From Aplidium turbinatum (Eukaryota > Chordata > Ascidiacea > Aplousobranchia > Polyclinidae): 64,000 bases of DNA. Below the pieces are notes generated by a model. That model made no database searches. It saw only the letters and a program-made list of their open reading frames with translations, and was not told the origin of the DNA. The stretch is from NCBI GenBank assembly GCA_918807975.1, contig OU964920.1, forward strand, positions 6,584,501-6,648,500, read 5' to 3'. Made by a program: the position numbers and the translations under genes. This document shows positions 36,040 to 45,486 of the stretch, one piece after another; the stretch's first letter is position 1, and each line of letters starts with the position of its first letter.

Positions 36040-37560
36040 CAGGGGCGCGGAAAGTAGGGGTGCTCAAGGGGCTTCAGCCCCCCCCTAGAGCAAATTCAGC
36101 CCCCCTTGGAATTTTCAATATTTGCTTCAACCCCCTTAGAAAATTCTTACGATTTAAGGTACATAACATAGTTTTAGAAAAAATTTCGAACAATAATTGC
36201 TACGAGGAATCGAGTTCCTGTTACGTGCAGTCGCGCTTATCATTCGCGAGAAAGAGTGGTCAATCAATTCAATTTCAATTCAATTCAATTTATTTTTCAT
36301 TGCTGGCGCGAACATGAAGAAAACGGCAAAGTAAACTCACAAATTTAGCACCAACAAAAGGGAAAGATGGCAAAACCAAAAGGTTTAAAATATGCAAAAA
36401 CAGTGTTGGGATGTCACTATCTTTAATTTGCACAGCCACAAAACCTGGAAAATCACAGGGAGCACCTCGCGGTTGCGGTAGTAGCGTAGCGACCCTCCCC
36501 TACTAACACGACGGTCCATCGTTTATTGGACATCATTCTGCAATATTTTCATTTCACGCGTAGCCTACTGCTGAACATTACAATAACACATGATATTGCT
36601 TTGTCATATCTGACCGACATGACAGAAGATAGTGCAATGGAAGAAGACGCACTTGCAAACATATTTGGCTTGGTAAAACAAGCACGCACGATGCGGCTTT
36701 ATTCTGCGATTACCTGCAGCGGCGAAGTTTTTTAGCCTGCAGAGTGCAGAAGCCGTCGCAAGGCAGTTCCAAAACAAGAAGATCTCTGTTACTTCAGCTT
36801 TGGAATCAATCACCATTCTCCGCAAACGGATCAAAAATCTCAGAAAAGATGAATCCGTTTCTAAGCTTATGAAAGTAGCGAACATCTTTGCGCCTGTCAA
36901 TCTCAGTTGGTTAGCGCGTGACTTCTGGAACGAGGAAACTTCAAGATCAAGCGGCGCTGGTTCGACTCTCGGGGTGTGCGCTTGAGCAACGCACGTTAAG
37001 GATTGCTCTCTATTCAGCGGCATATCTAATGGATGGAATAAATCCGCGGCAGCAACACTTCAACTATCAGAAACTTCACTCTTTCAATCTCGGTGACCGG
37101 GCCTGCATCAGTGATCCAAACCCTCTACAAGTATGCGAAACTGCCTGGATTAAGCTCTGCAAGAAGCTCCCAGTCTGAGGATAAAGATTCAATCAATCAA
37201 TCATCCTAAAGGCGCCAAAGGATCCCCGAGTGAGCAAAACTCGATTTCGAAACACAGAAGAATCGGATGCTTTGTTGTCTGCGGGAGAAGGAGCGTGGAA
37301 ACGGCAATAAAGCCTGCATCAAAGCCCTTGATTTGGTTCAAGGTGAGCTTGATCGAAGATTCGACCAGACGGATCTGCTTACAGCAGCCAACAGAAAGAA
37401 GGCCCTTCTGAGCTGTGCAAACGATAAGGAAAAATCTGATACTGAGATCAGCTTACCCGATGCCATCAGAAAAGATCGCCTACAAACGGAACTTACTTTG
37501 CTCAGCGATGTTGTACGTGGAAAAACCCCAAATCCGTTCAAAAGGTTGCAGATATTATCG
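36040..37560 (+). mobile_element. hAT-like transposase remnant interrupted by a SINE
   Basis: A hAT-style left end CAGGGGCGCGGAAAGTAGGG starts at 36,040. Coding pieces on the plus strand include EAVARQFQNKKISVTSALES and ITILRKRIKNLRKDESVSK before the SINE, and DPRVSKTRFRNTEESDALLS after it. They read as one protein split by the SINE, with additional frame changes. I recognise a hAT-like style but no diagnostic catalytic motif, and no right end was found. Confidence 0.5.
36894..37203 (+). mobile_element. SINE family A, near full length, inside a transposase remnant
   Basis: tRNA-like head with CTCAGTTGGTTAGCGCGTG (A box) and GCTGGTTCGACTCTCGGGG (B box), then body GGATTGCTCTCTATTCAGCG, GATGGAATAA and CTCTTTCAATCTCGGTGACC, and tail CTGAGGATAAAGATTCAATC repeated as (AATC)n. 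This is the best full-length reference copy in the window. Confidence 0.85.
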
Positions 37561-37920
37561 CAACTAAACCCTCAAACACTATACCGTATCTTTTCAAAGA
37601 AACGCGAATATTCGTGGAGAATATTCGTATATTCGTATATTTCGCGAATATTCGTATTCAGTTTATATTGTCTGGCAACATTGTTGTATCCCAGATCAGT
37701 TCAGTTGTTTTTTCATTTCTGATTCTGACCATCATATCAGAATTTGTTGTCTTGGCTTTGGCTAATTGGCTTTTGTAATAGACACTAGACAGGCTATCGG
37801 CTATCGCTGTCCAGAAAGATTGATAGAAATTAAACTTTTAGCAGCCCACTCAGCACAACTATTATCCAAATCTGAAAACTTTCTGTTAAGCATTTTAAGG
37901 AGCATTAAGCTAGTGATGAT

Positions 37921-38190
37921 GTTTCAAGATCAAGAGGTGCTGGTTCTACTCTCAGGGTGTGCGCTTGAGCAACACACATTAAGGACTGCTCTCCATTCAG
38001 CGGCATCTAATGGATGGAATTATTCCCTGTCAACAAGACTAAAACAATCGGAAACTTCACTCTGTGAATCTTGGTGACCGGGCTTGCGTCAGTGATTCAA
38101 AGCCTAGTCTACAAGTATGTGAAACTTCCAGGCTTAAGGCCTGCAAGAAGCTTTCCCAGTCCGAGGATAAAGATTTAATCAATCAAATGT
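37921..38190 (+). mobile_element. SINE family A, 5'-truncated
   Basis: Starts within the B-box region (CTGGTTCTACTCTCAGGG), continues through CTCCATTCAGCGGCATCTAA, and ends GAGGATAAAGATTTAATCAA. It resembles the copy about 1 kb upstream in the same orientation, followed by a short TA run. Confidence 0.8.
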
Positions 38191-39171
38191 TATATATATA
38201 TATCAGATAATTCAGACAAATAAGTTGTCTTGGCTTGGGCTACTGTAATTTGTATCCTATTCCTAAATAAAAGGAAGTGGCTTCATTTACGTCGCCGTAA
38301 ATACAGCCGTTCCATGCCTTTTTTTTTAATCTTTACGTCGCTTTTACTGCGCATGCGTGCTGTTGCTGGAAAAAAAGTGCGTGTATAACTTGTAAATTGA
38401 ACTGTTTTTGCCAAGTGAATCAGTAGCGCGTGCGATCTTTGTCTGGCTCGTACTTTCAGGGATATGAGTTCGATTCCACCAAAAGGTGATTTTTTTAAAA
38501 ACTCAATTCTCTAACCCGAAGTGACTGAATCGTTAGGCTATGCATTTTTGTGGCTGTTCAGTTTAGTCTGTTTTTAGTTCTAACCGTCACAACGAAAAAC
38601 AGTAGTATATGACAAACATAGTAGAGGTATAGAAAAAAGGTAGAAGCGACAAAACGTGGAGGTTATAGCGTGTGTGATAGCAAAGCAGGACAATCAAGTT
38701 TAAAATATGGCACAATCGTAACACCTCAAAATTTTATAAATTTAAAATTTTTTTACTCGTTTTAATTGTTAAAGAAAAAAAAACTCACTAGCATTTTTTT
38801 GTCTTTGTTTTAAATTGATAAAAAAAATTGTTTAAGGTGTTACGACGACGCCACGGTTACGACCGTGCCATATTTCAAACTGATTGTCCTGCTTTGGTAT
38901 CATGCACGTTATAACCTCCGCATTTTGTCGCTTCTACCTTTTTCTAGACTTCTGCTATGTTTGTCATATATATACTGTTTTTCGTTGTGATGGTCAGAAC
39001 TAAATACGGCCACAAAAATGCGTAGCCTAACGATTGAGTCACTTCGGGTTAGAATTTAGTTTATAAAAGAAATCACCACTGGTGGTATCGAACTCACATC
39101 CTTGTGAGTGCGAGCCAGACAAAGATCACATGCGCCACAGATTCACTTGGCAAATACAGTTGAATTTAGAA

Positions 39172-40736
39172 CAGTGTTTCCCAAACTTTTTTTAATAGTG
39201 CCCCCCTGGACAACGAACGTAGTATCCAACGCCCCCTTCGACAAAAAAAGTAAAACCAAAGTTATTTTCCATTCATCACAAATTAAAGTCCAACTCTAAT
39301 GAGACGGATGAGGTTGGTGCAATGCCATTAGCCTTTTGATATCGGGTTTCAGTTTGGATAGGAATAATCTTAAGTCTCTCCGTCTAACTATGTCAAGACG
39401 GTTTCTTTTGTTATCCAGAAGCGTTGTCACGGCACTGAAAGCACGCTCCACCAAGTATGAGCTGGGAAAGGCAATGATAAAAACTTTGACCCGATTTTTA
39501 TTTCTCTTTGATTTGGTTCTGTAGCCAGAACGATTGATACGAGATATTGAACTTCGGTTTGAGTGCAAAATCGCTTTGCAATGTTATCAGTTTCTCCCCA
39601 AGAATTCCATGTTCGGTAATATCACAGAATGGGTCGATTATCCAGTCATGGATTTCTAACTGGAGTTAATCCTGGAATCAAACTCCCACGCCTTTGTGCA
39701 CTTCTTCAAGATGATTGCTGTACGTATCTACATCAACATCAGATATGCCTCTGTCACTGGTAGCCTATCAAGTTAATGGTAAGCTTGAGAATTGGAAAAT
39801 TTATCAAATAGATAAATTTCACTGATACAACACGAGCTTATTTCGTTACCCTGATGGGATAATTTCAATTTATTATATTTGGAAAATATGTCTTACAAGT
39901 ATAGGCGATATCATTTCTCACAACCAGGACGTCATTCGCAAGGCCAGGGTCACAACTTTGTAGGAATTCCACAATAGTTTCAAACAGGGAATAAAATCGT
40001 GCAAGGCAATTTCTCTTGGAAGGCGATCGTACCTCGGTGTGGAGTAGTAAGCGCTCAAAAGCTTCATCATTCTTATTGCACAATCGTTTGAATAAGCGTG
40101 TATTCAGAGCGTGCGCTTTAATTTTATTCACTGCTTTGATGACAATCTTCAAAGATAAATTAAGACGAACGCTACTTCAAAATGTTCTCAGATTATAAGA
40201 TCGGATTTGCGTAATCGCAGTGCTTCAAATTGTCATGCGTTACGTTACGACCTCAACTAACTTGTAAGGCACTGCGAAGTAGCGTTGCCAACCGGAATGG
40301 CCCGTTTCGGTGAGTCCGATTCGGTGAGTTCGATCCCTTAACGGGGGATTTTTTCAATTTTTTTTTTAAATTATCGGGTACCGTAGCCTAATTATCATTG
40401 CCGTTTTAGGGTTAGGGGTTTGGGGTTAGGGTTAGAGGTTAGAAACTCACCGAATCAGACTCACCGAATCGGACTCACCGTATCGGACTCACCGAATAGT
40501 AGCAGACCCGTTGCCAACATAGTTGCGACAATATCTGCCACAGAGTTCTTATAGTCACCGTCTTCTTTTGTATTTCCTTGAAGCAAAACATGAGAAAAAA
40601 ATGCTTTGCAATCCTCTTCTTGTAACTGCTTCGATTTACTCTCAGAGCCCCACAATCGCTCATTTTTTAGCCAGCGCCCCCTTCATTGTCGCAAATGCCC
40701 CCAGGGGGGCACTGGCACCCACTTTGAGAACCACTG
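39172..40736 (-). mobile_element. hAT transposon inserted in the foldback element
   Basis: Left end CAGTGTTTCCCAAACTTTTT, right end CTTTGAGAACCACTG, with G/C-rich CCCCCCTGG just inside both, and an 8-bp duplication ATTTAGAA (39164-39171, 40737-40744). Minus-strand remnants: dimerisation end FPSSYLVERAFSAVTTLLDN and RRDLRLFLSKLKPDIKRL (39,296-39,568), and a middle part NTRLFKRLCN and NCLARFYSLFETIVEFL (39,865-40,152). It is broken and further split by the small element at 40,293-40,509. Confidence 0.93.
40293..40509 (+). mobile_element. Small element (9-bp target duplication family), copy 1
   Basis: 217 bp from CGGAATGGCCCGTTTCGGTG to CACCGAATAGTAGCAGACCC, flanked by GTTGCCAAC (40284-40292, 40510-40518). 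Internal inverted repeats are built from CGGTGAGTCCGATTCGGTGA and its complement, around a stretch GTTTTAGGGTTAGGGG. It has one extra inverted-repeat unit and more TTAGGG-like units than the copies at 53 and 54.3 kb. It has no coding capacity. Confidence 0.92.
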
Positions 40737-40929
40737 ATTTAGAAGTTATATATGCCCTTTTTTATTTGTTGTTTTGCGTTTCGCTTAGAAAGAGAAGGTG
40801 AAAAAAAAAATACGCAGCAAGCGCGCAGACATAGCGCGCGTGCGCAGTAATAGCGACGTAAAGATTAAAAAAAGGCATGGAACGGCTGTATTTACGGCGC
40901 CGTAAGTGTAGCCACTTCCTAAATAAAAA

Positions 40930-41915
40930 TCTTTCTTTGTGCTCGTTAACATGCAGAGAGATCTTTTTCTATGGTGTGTAGGTTGAAAACGTATTTGCAA
41001 TCTACTCATACACAACCATTTCAATGACTTTACCATTTCAAATAGACAACGAGATCACATGAACATTTTTGGATACAACCTATTTTGTACTCTGAACACT
41101 TCGTCTCCCGATTTCGGCCCCTGAAAAGTTCGAGAGAGAAAATAGAACAAAGCCAAAGTCGCTGATCAGAGTTCCCGCAAACAGTTTAAAAGTTTCATCT
41201 TAAAAATAATTATTGAATTTTTATGGGCCACCACAAATAAGTGTGACTTTTTCTTTGTAATTTTGTCTAGAAATGTTACTTAAAAGTGAATACATCATTT
41301 CAGTGAATATGACAGCTCGTGATCATTTGTAATGGAGGGGCTACAATCTTAGTATGATAGTTCCCTAACCCGAAAGTGAGGTTCGGTTTATCAAAGTAAC
41401 CCTAACCCGAAATTCATTTATCAACTATTATTTCAGGATACTTAGCGTGGTAATCTGTTTCGATAATTTCAATCAGCGACTTTGGTGCTTCTGTGTTTTT
41501 TCTCTCAATCTTTTCAAAGGAAAAGTTTTGAAATGTTTGCGGCAACTCCGATCAGCGACTTCAGCTCTGTTGTATTTTATTCTCGAACTTTTCAGGGGAC
41601 GAAATCGTGGGACGAAGTGTTTAGGGGACAAAATAGGTTGCACCCAAAATTTTTCATCTCACCTCAACCTTAGATGAAGTTTTCCTGTAAAAAAGTTGAT
41701 GACATTCAAAGACAAATTGTGATATTGTAAGCTATTTATTAGGAGCGCGTGAAACGAAACCTGCCAACAATAGTGACACAAGTAGCAAAAGCCACAGTGC
41801 ACTTTTTTCAATCTACTTGTTTGATTTGTAGTAATGTTCTTGTTTTATTGACTCAGACTGACAAATTTAATTATGAACAACAGTAGTAAGTATGCAAGAG
41901 TTTTTGCTACTGTTC
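40930..41915. other. No gene seen
   Basis: AT-rich sequence with short direct repetitions near 41,340-41,420 (CCTAACCCGAAAGTGAGG-like) and 41,500-41,600 (GCGACTT, CAGGGGACGAAATCG). I see no exon or recognisable element. Confidence 0.45.
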
Positions 41916-41917
41916 TC

Positions 41918-42193
41918 CGAGATAGCTTGGTTGGTCGGGTGCCTAACTTTATAAACAAAGAAACTGCAAGACAAGCGTTGCTTTTTTACCTCTCCCGTGT
42001 GCTTGAGCAACACCTTTGAAGGACTGCTTTTCATTCAGCAGCCGCTAATGAATGGAATAATTCACAGATAACAACCCTTCAGCAATCAAAAGTTTCACTC
42101 TCAAATGTCATTTCACTTTTCACTCTCAAATTTCACTCACATTTTCACCACCGGCCTGTATTAGTGGTTCAAAGCCTCTACAATTGTACAAAA
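41918..42193 (+). mobile_element. SINE family A, interrupted at its 3' end
   Basis: Diverged copy with CTTGAGCAACACCTTTGAAG, ATTCAGCAGCCGCTAATGAA and TCAAAGCCTCTACAATTGTA. It stops at 42,193 where the oppositely oriented SINE begins. Confidence 0.75.
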
Positions 42194-42487
42194 CTACCAG
42201 GATTGATTGAATCTTTATCCTGAGACTGAAAAAAATTCTTTGAAAGCATAATCCTGGCCGATTTGCATACAAAGTTTGTAAGTTGTAGAGGCTTTGAACT
42301 TCCAGCACAAGCTCAGTCACCAAGATTCACAGAATGGAGTTTTTGATTGTTGTTGCTGGAAAATTTCTTCATCCACCAGGTGCCATTGAACAGAGAGCAA
42401 TTCTTGAATGCATTGCTTAAGCTCACACCCCAAGAGCCAAACCAGCTCCATTTGATCTTGAGTCGAGCCCATAACCACTAAGCTCGG
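42194..42487 (-). mobile_element. SINE family A, inverted, tail-to-tail with the previous copy
   Basis: On the minus strand: head GAGCTTAGTGGTTATGGGCT, body TGCTCTCTGTTCAATGGCAC and CTTGGTGACTGAGC, tail CTCAGGATAAAGATTCAATC at 42,194. The two SINEs meet at their 3' ends, so one probably inserted into the other. Confidence 0.78.
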
Positions 42488-42943
42488 AATTACTCGTTTG
42501 GGCGAATCCAATTCGAAGAATCCGGTTCAGAAAAGCCGATTCGGAGAAATCCCATTTTAGCGACAGCCTTTTTCGAAACTGTATATATAACCTTAAACTG
42601 TATAAGGTAATTAAGCCAAGGTAGCTTTCTAGTTGCTGTATTTTTATTATTAGCATAGCTGGCAAGAACGACTGTAACAAGTATGAGTGCTAGATCAAGA
42701 TAGCTCAAGATGAGGTTGATTGAACATCGAAACAAATTTTGCGTTTTATGTGGAGAGTATATACACATTTACCTTCTGATTCTGTAAAGCTGTCCACAAG
42801 CTTGCTTGGGCTAATAAAGTTAATTCATTATGTTTTAAGAAAGCCATTGCCTGATTTGCCACTGATATGTCAACCTTGGTAATGATTCATGTACGTAACA
42901 AGTATGGCTGGGCAATTTAGAATTGGATGCTTGCATGCATGTC

Positions 42944-44599
42944 CACTGGTGCCGACTTACGGGGTGGCCACGCCAATGTAATTTGAACGGACGTTTAAAT
43001 CTTTTTTTGATCATTGGTTTTCGCTTCAAGTCAACGTAAAGCAAGAGGTGAACCAATACAGTATTGTGAAGAAAATGATTGTTTTTGTCACAAGCATGAT
43101 ACTCGCGTAACATCAAGCAACCTACGTGAAGATTACGCAACACGTGGCAGCCGTGGCTACAAGTTTTTCCTTGTTGTTATGATCGTTTTATTTGTTACTT
43201 GTCATAAGTCATTGTTACTTTTGTTAGGTTTACAATGGGATTTATTAATCAATAAAATACGATCTTTCCATTGCCTCCCTCAAAAATCTTTTTTGAAAAT
43301 TTTTTAACTGCTCATAGTATCGCTATAAATTATGCCAGCTATAAAATACTTGGAAATAAAATTACCTCGATGATTGAAAGCTCCACCCCTTAAATGAATA
43401 TCTATTTTCAAATGTCATTAAAAAAATGCAATTTTCGAAACTTTTTGAGTTTTATTTAAAAAGTGCACTTAGTAAAGTAGCAGTTTTAACGTTCTGCAAA
43501 TTTACTTGTTTACATGATTCTATTAGAGGAAAGCTACACCCCCTGCCAATTCCCAATAATAAAAGCAACCTTATTCAATTACTTAAAATTTTGCATTTTG
43601 AATTATTTTCCTGTTTCAATTGGAGTGTACTGTCAGTGTTATCTACTTCATGCTTTAATTTCTACTTTGTTATCTACTTCATGGAGTAATATTGCGTGAC
43701 AAACTGTGAGGCAGGAATCTATTGGTTTGACATAGGAGTTGCTTGATACATCATAGAAAAAAATACGAAAAGTCGTCCAGTAAAAGTTTTCGCCGGCATT
43801 CCAGTTTTATTCAGCTTAAAGATGCCACTGAAAAAGCGTTCAAAATTGCAGCCCTCCATTGAGTCATTTTTTGTTGTGTCTAGTCAGGATTTCAGCCAGC
43901 ATGAAAGTGACCAAACGCCTGAACGAAACGAAAGTGTGCCACTGCCAAAAGGCGTTAGCACAAGCAGGATATCGCTGTTGAAGGGAGAAGCTATCAAAAA
44001 TCGGGGGAGAGCGAATTCCCGTGGCTAGAATACGTTAGATGCAAAGATAGAGCATTCTGTCCCATTTGCAGCTATGTCGCAACTGCTTGATCTATTTGCA
44101 AGCAATCAAACAATTTCATTAATGCTTCCAAACGTGGTCTGCATTGTGAAAATATACTTATCGTTGCCTTCCACCACCTGCGAGGCGGAGCAATCGTTTA
44201 GTGCACTCATGCTCATAAAAACCTACTTGCGATCTACCATGACGCAACAGCGATTGAACCACGTCCTAATTTTATATGTTTATCAAGCTGAAGCTTCACT
44301 GTTACAACTTGACCAGGTGATTAACAGTTGGATTGACAGAGCTGCTGTTCGCAAAAATACTTTTGCCAAATAATAAGTGTCAGAGCAGCAACGTAGCAAT
44401 AAAATTCACGACATACTTCCTGTGCTTTGTTTTAAAGTTGCGTTGTAAATTATCGAGCTACAAATCAGGTGTGAAAAGACAATTGCATCTACGAAACACG
44501 CTTAGTAAAAATCAAACAAAAACATGCAGTTTGAAAGTTTTTAGGTTGCCATATTGTGCTATCCGCCACCCCGTGCAAAAATAAAAGTTGGCGCCTATG
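42944..44599 (+). mobile_element. hAT transposon, 1,656 bp, internally deleted
   Basis: Ends CACTGGTGCCGAC and GTTGGCGCCTATG are inverted, each with a G-rich GGGGTGG block inside, and are flanked by the 8-bp duplication TGCATGTC (42936-42943, 44600-44607). A frame at 43,822 starts MPLKKRSKLQPSIESFF, like the N-terminus of hAT/ZMYM-type transposases. A frame at 44,074-44,373 gives the dimerisation end with SLPSTTCEAEQSFSALMLIK and TYLRSTMTQQRL. The catalytic middle is missing between them. Confidence 0.92.
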
Positions 44600-44607
44600 T
44601 GCATGTC

Positions 44608-45486
44608 TTAAACCATTATATATGTACAGCTTTGCCTTCATTTTCTTTTGTTGGTTATGTCATGGTATTTTATTTCTACAATATTGCTTCTGACAAAGCA
44701 AAATAAATATTAAACAGTGTAATATGTACTCTGTAAAACTGCAAAAAAAATGTATGCTTTAATGGGTAGGCTGTAATCTGTTGTTGCAAACAAAACGATG
44801 ACTTTATTTCTCGTTTGCTTTACTTTCTATGGCGGAAATATATCAAATCGGATTCGATATAGGCTTATCTAGGTTACTCTAACATTCCTCTTAGAAGCTT
44901 GTTTATTTTTCCAGAGACCAAGCATGGCTTATTTGAGCTGCTTCCCGGCGGCCAAATTCTTGGTTGGTTGGTTAACCTTTATTATAAGCTAATTTCTTTG
45001 ATTAAACAGATGCTGCTGTGGAAGTGTAAAATTTTTCGAAAAAATACTTTCTCCAAACTTAAATTCCTCGGAATCAAGTTCTCGAAATGGATTCTCTGAA
45101 TAATAGCAGATCGCACTGAGCTAACGTGGCGAAAATAAAGCTTTCTCAGCCCAAGGATAAGGATTCCCTCAATCGAGTTATGCATTTTCCAGAGCATTAG
45201 TTCAACATTACCTACAGTTGGTAGCTGCAGTAAATCAATGGAGTGCAAAATGTTGCATGACAACTGTGGCAGACTGGCACATGTGTCAAAACGTATTGTA
45301 TTATGATCATGTAGTCTAAAAATTGGCTTTTTCAATAAATCTTTTCCACAATGATTGGGAAAATTCTTGCTCTCATGAAATCAGTTCCAATAAAAAACTT
45401 TTGCTTTCAAAAATATCCTATTTTTTGTTGTTTGCAGATTTAGGTTATTTATTTCATAAAGTAAATTTCTATATTACTGGGCTATA
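44608..45486. other. Upstream of WASP; SINE scrap only
   Basis: Contains a short family A tail at 45,115-45,178 (CTCAGCCCAAGGATAAGGAT). A splice-acceptor-like TTGTTGTTTGCAG ends at 45,437, 49 nt before the WASP start codon, so 45,438-45,486 is probably 5' UTR joined to an upstream exon or a spliced leader. Confidence 0.5.

Larger units (their letters stand above)
38272..40919. mobile_element. Foldback element with about 480-bp arms, carrying a nested hAT
   Basis: Outer ends AGGAAGTGGCTTCATTTACG and its near complement CCACTTCC are flanked by TAAATAAA (38264-38271, 40920-40927). The left arm (38,272 to about 38,745) reappears inverted from about 38,830 onward, around an AT-rich spacer of about 85 bp. 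The right arm is split at 39,172 by a hAT. Each arm contains a tRNA-like segment (left GTAGCGCGTGCGATC and TGAGTTCGATTCCACC) and a copy of the GGTCAGAA-type repeat. Without the hAT the element would be about 1.07 kb and almost entirely palindromic. It has no coding capacity. Confidence 0.88.

Noticed and set aside
40400-40445. TTAGGG-like units as a telomere or interstitial telomere scar
   Set aside because: The units are few and irregular and recur at the same place in the copies of a short transposon at 53.1 and 54.4 kb, so they belong to the element.
38272-40919. Assembly artefact (false inverted duplication)
   Set aside because: The arms differ at many positions, and the outer ends carry a TAAATAAA duplication, as expected of a real foldback element.
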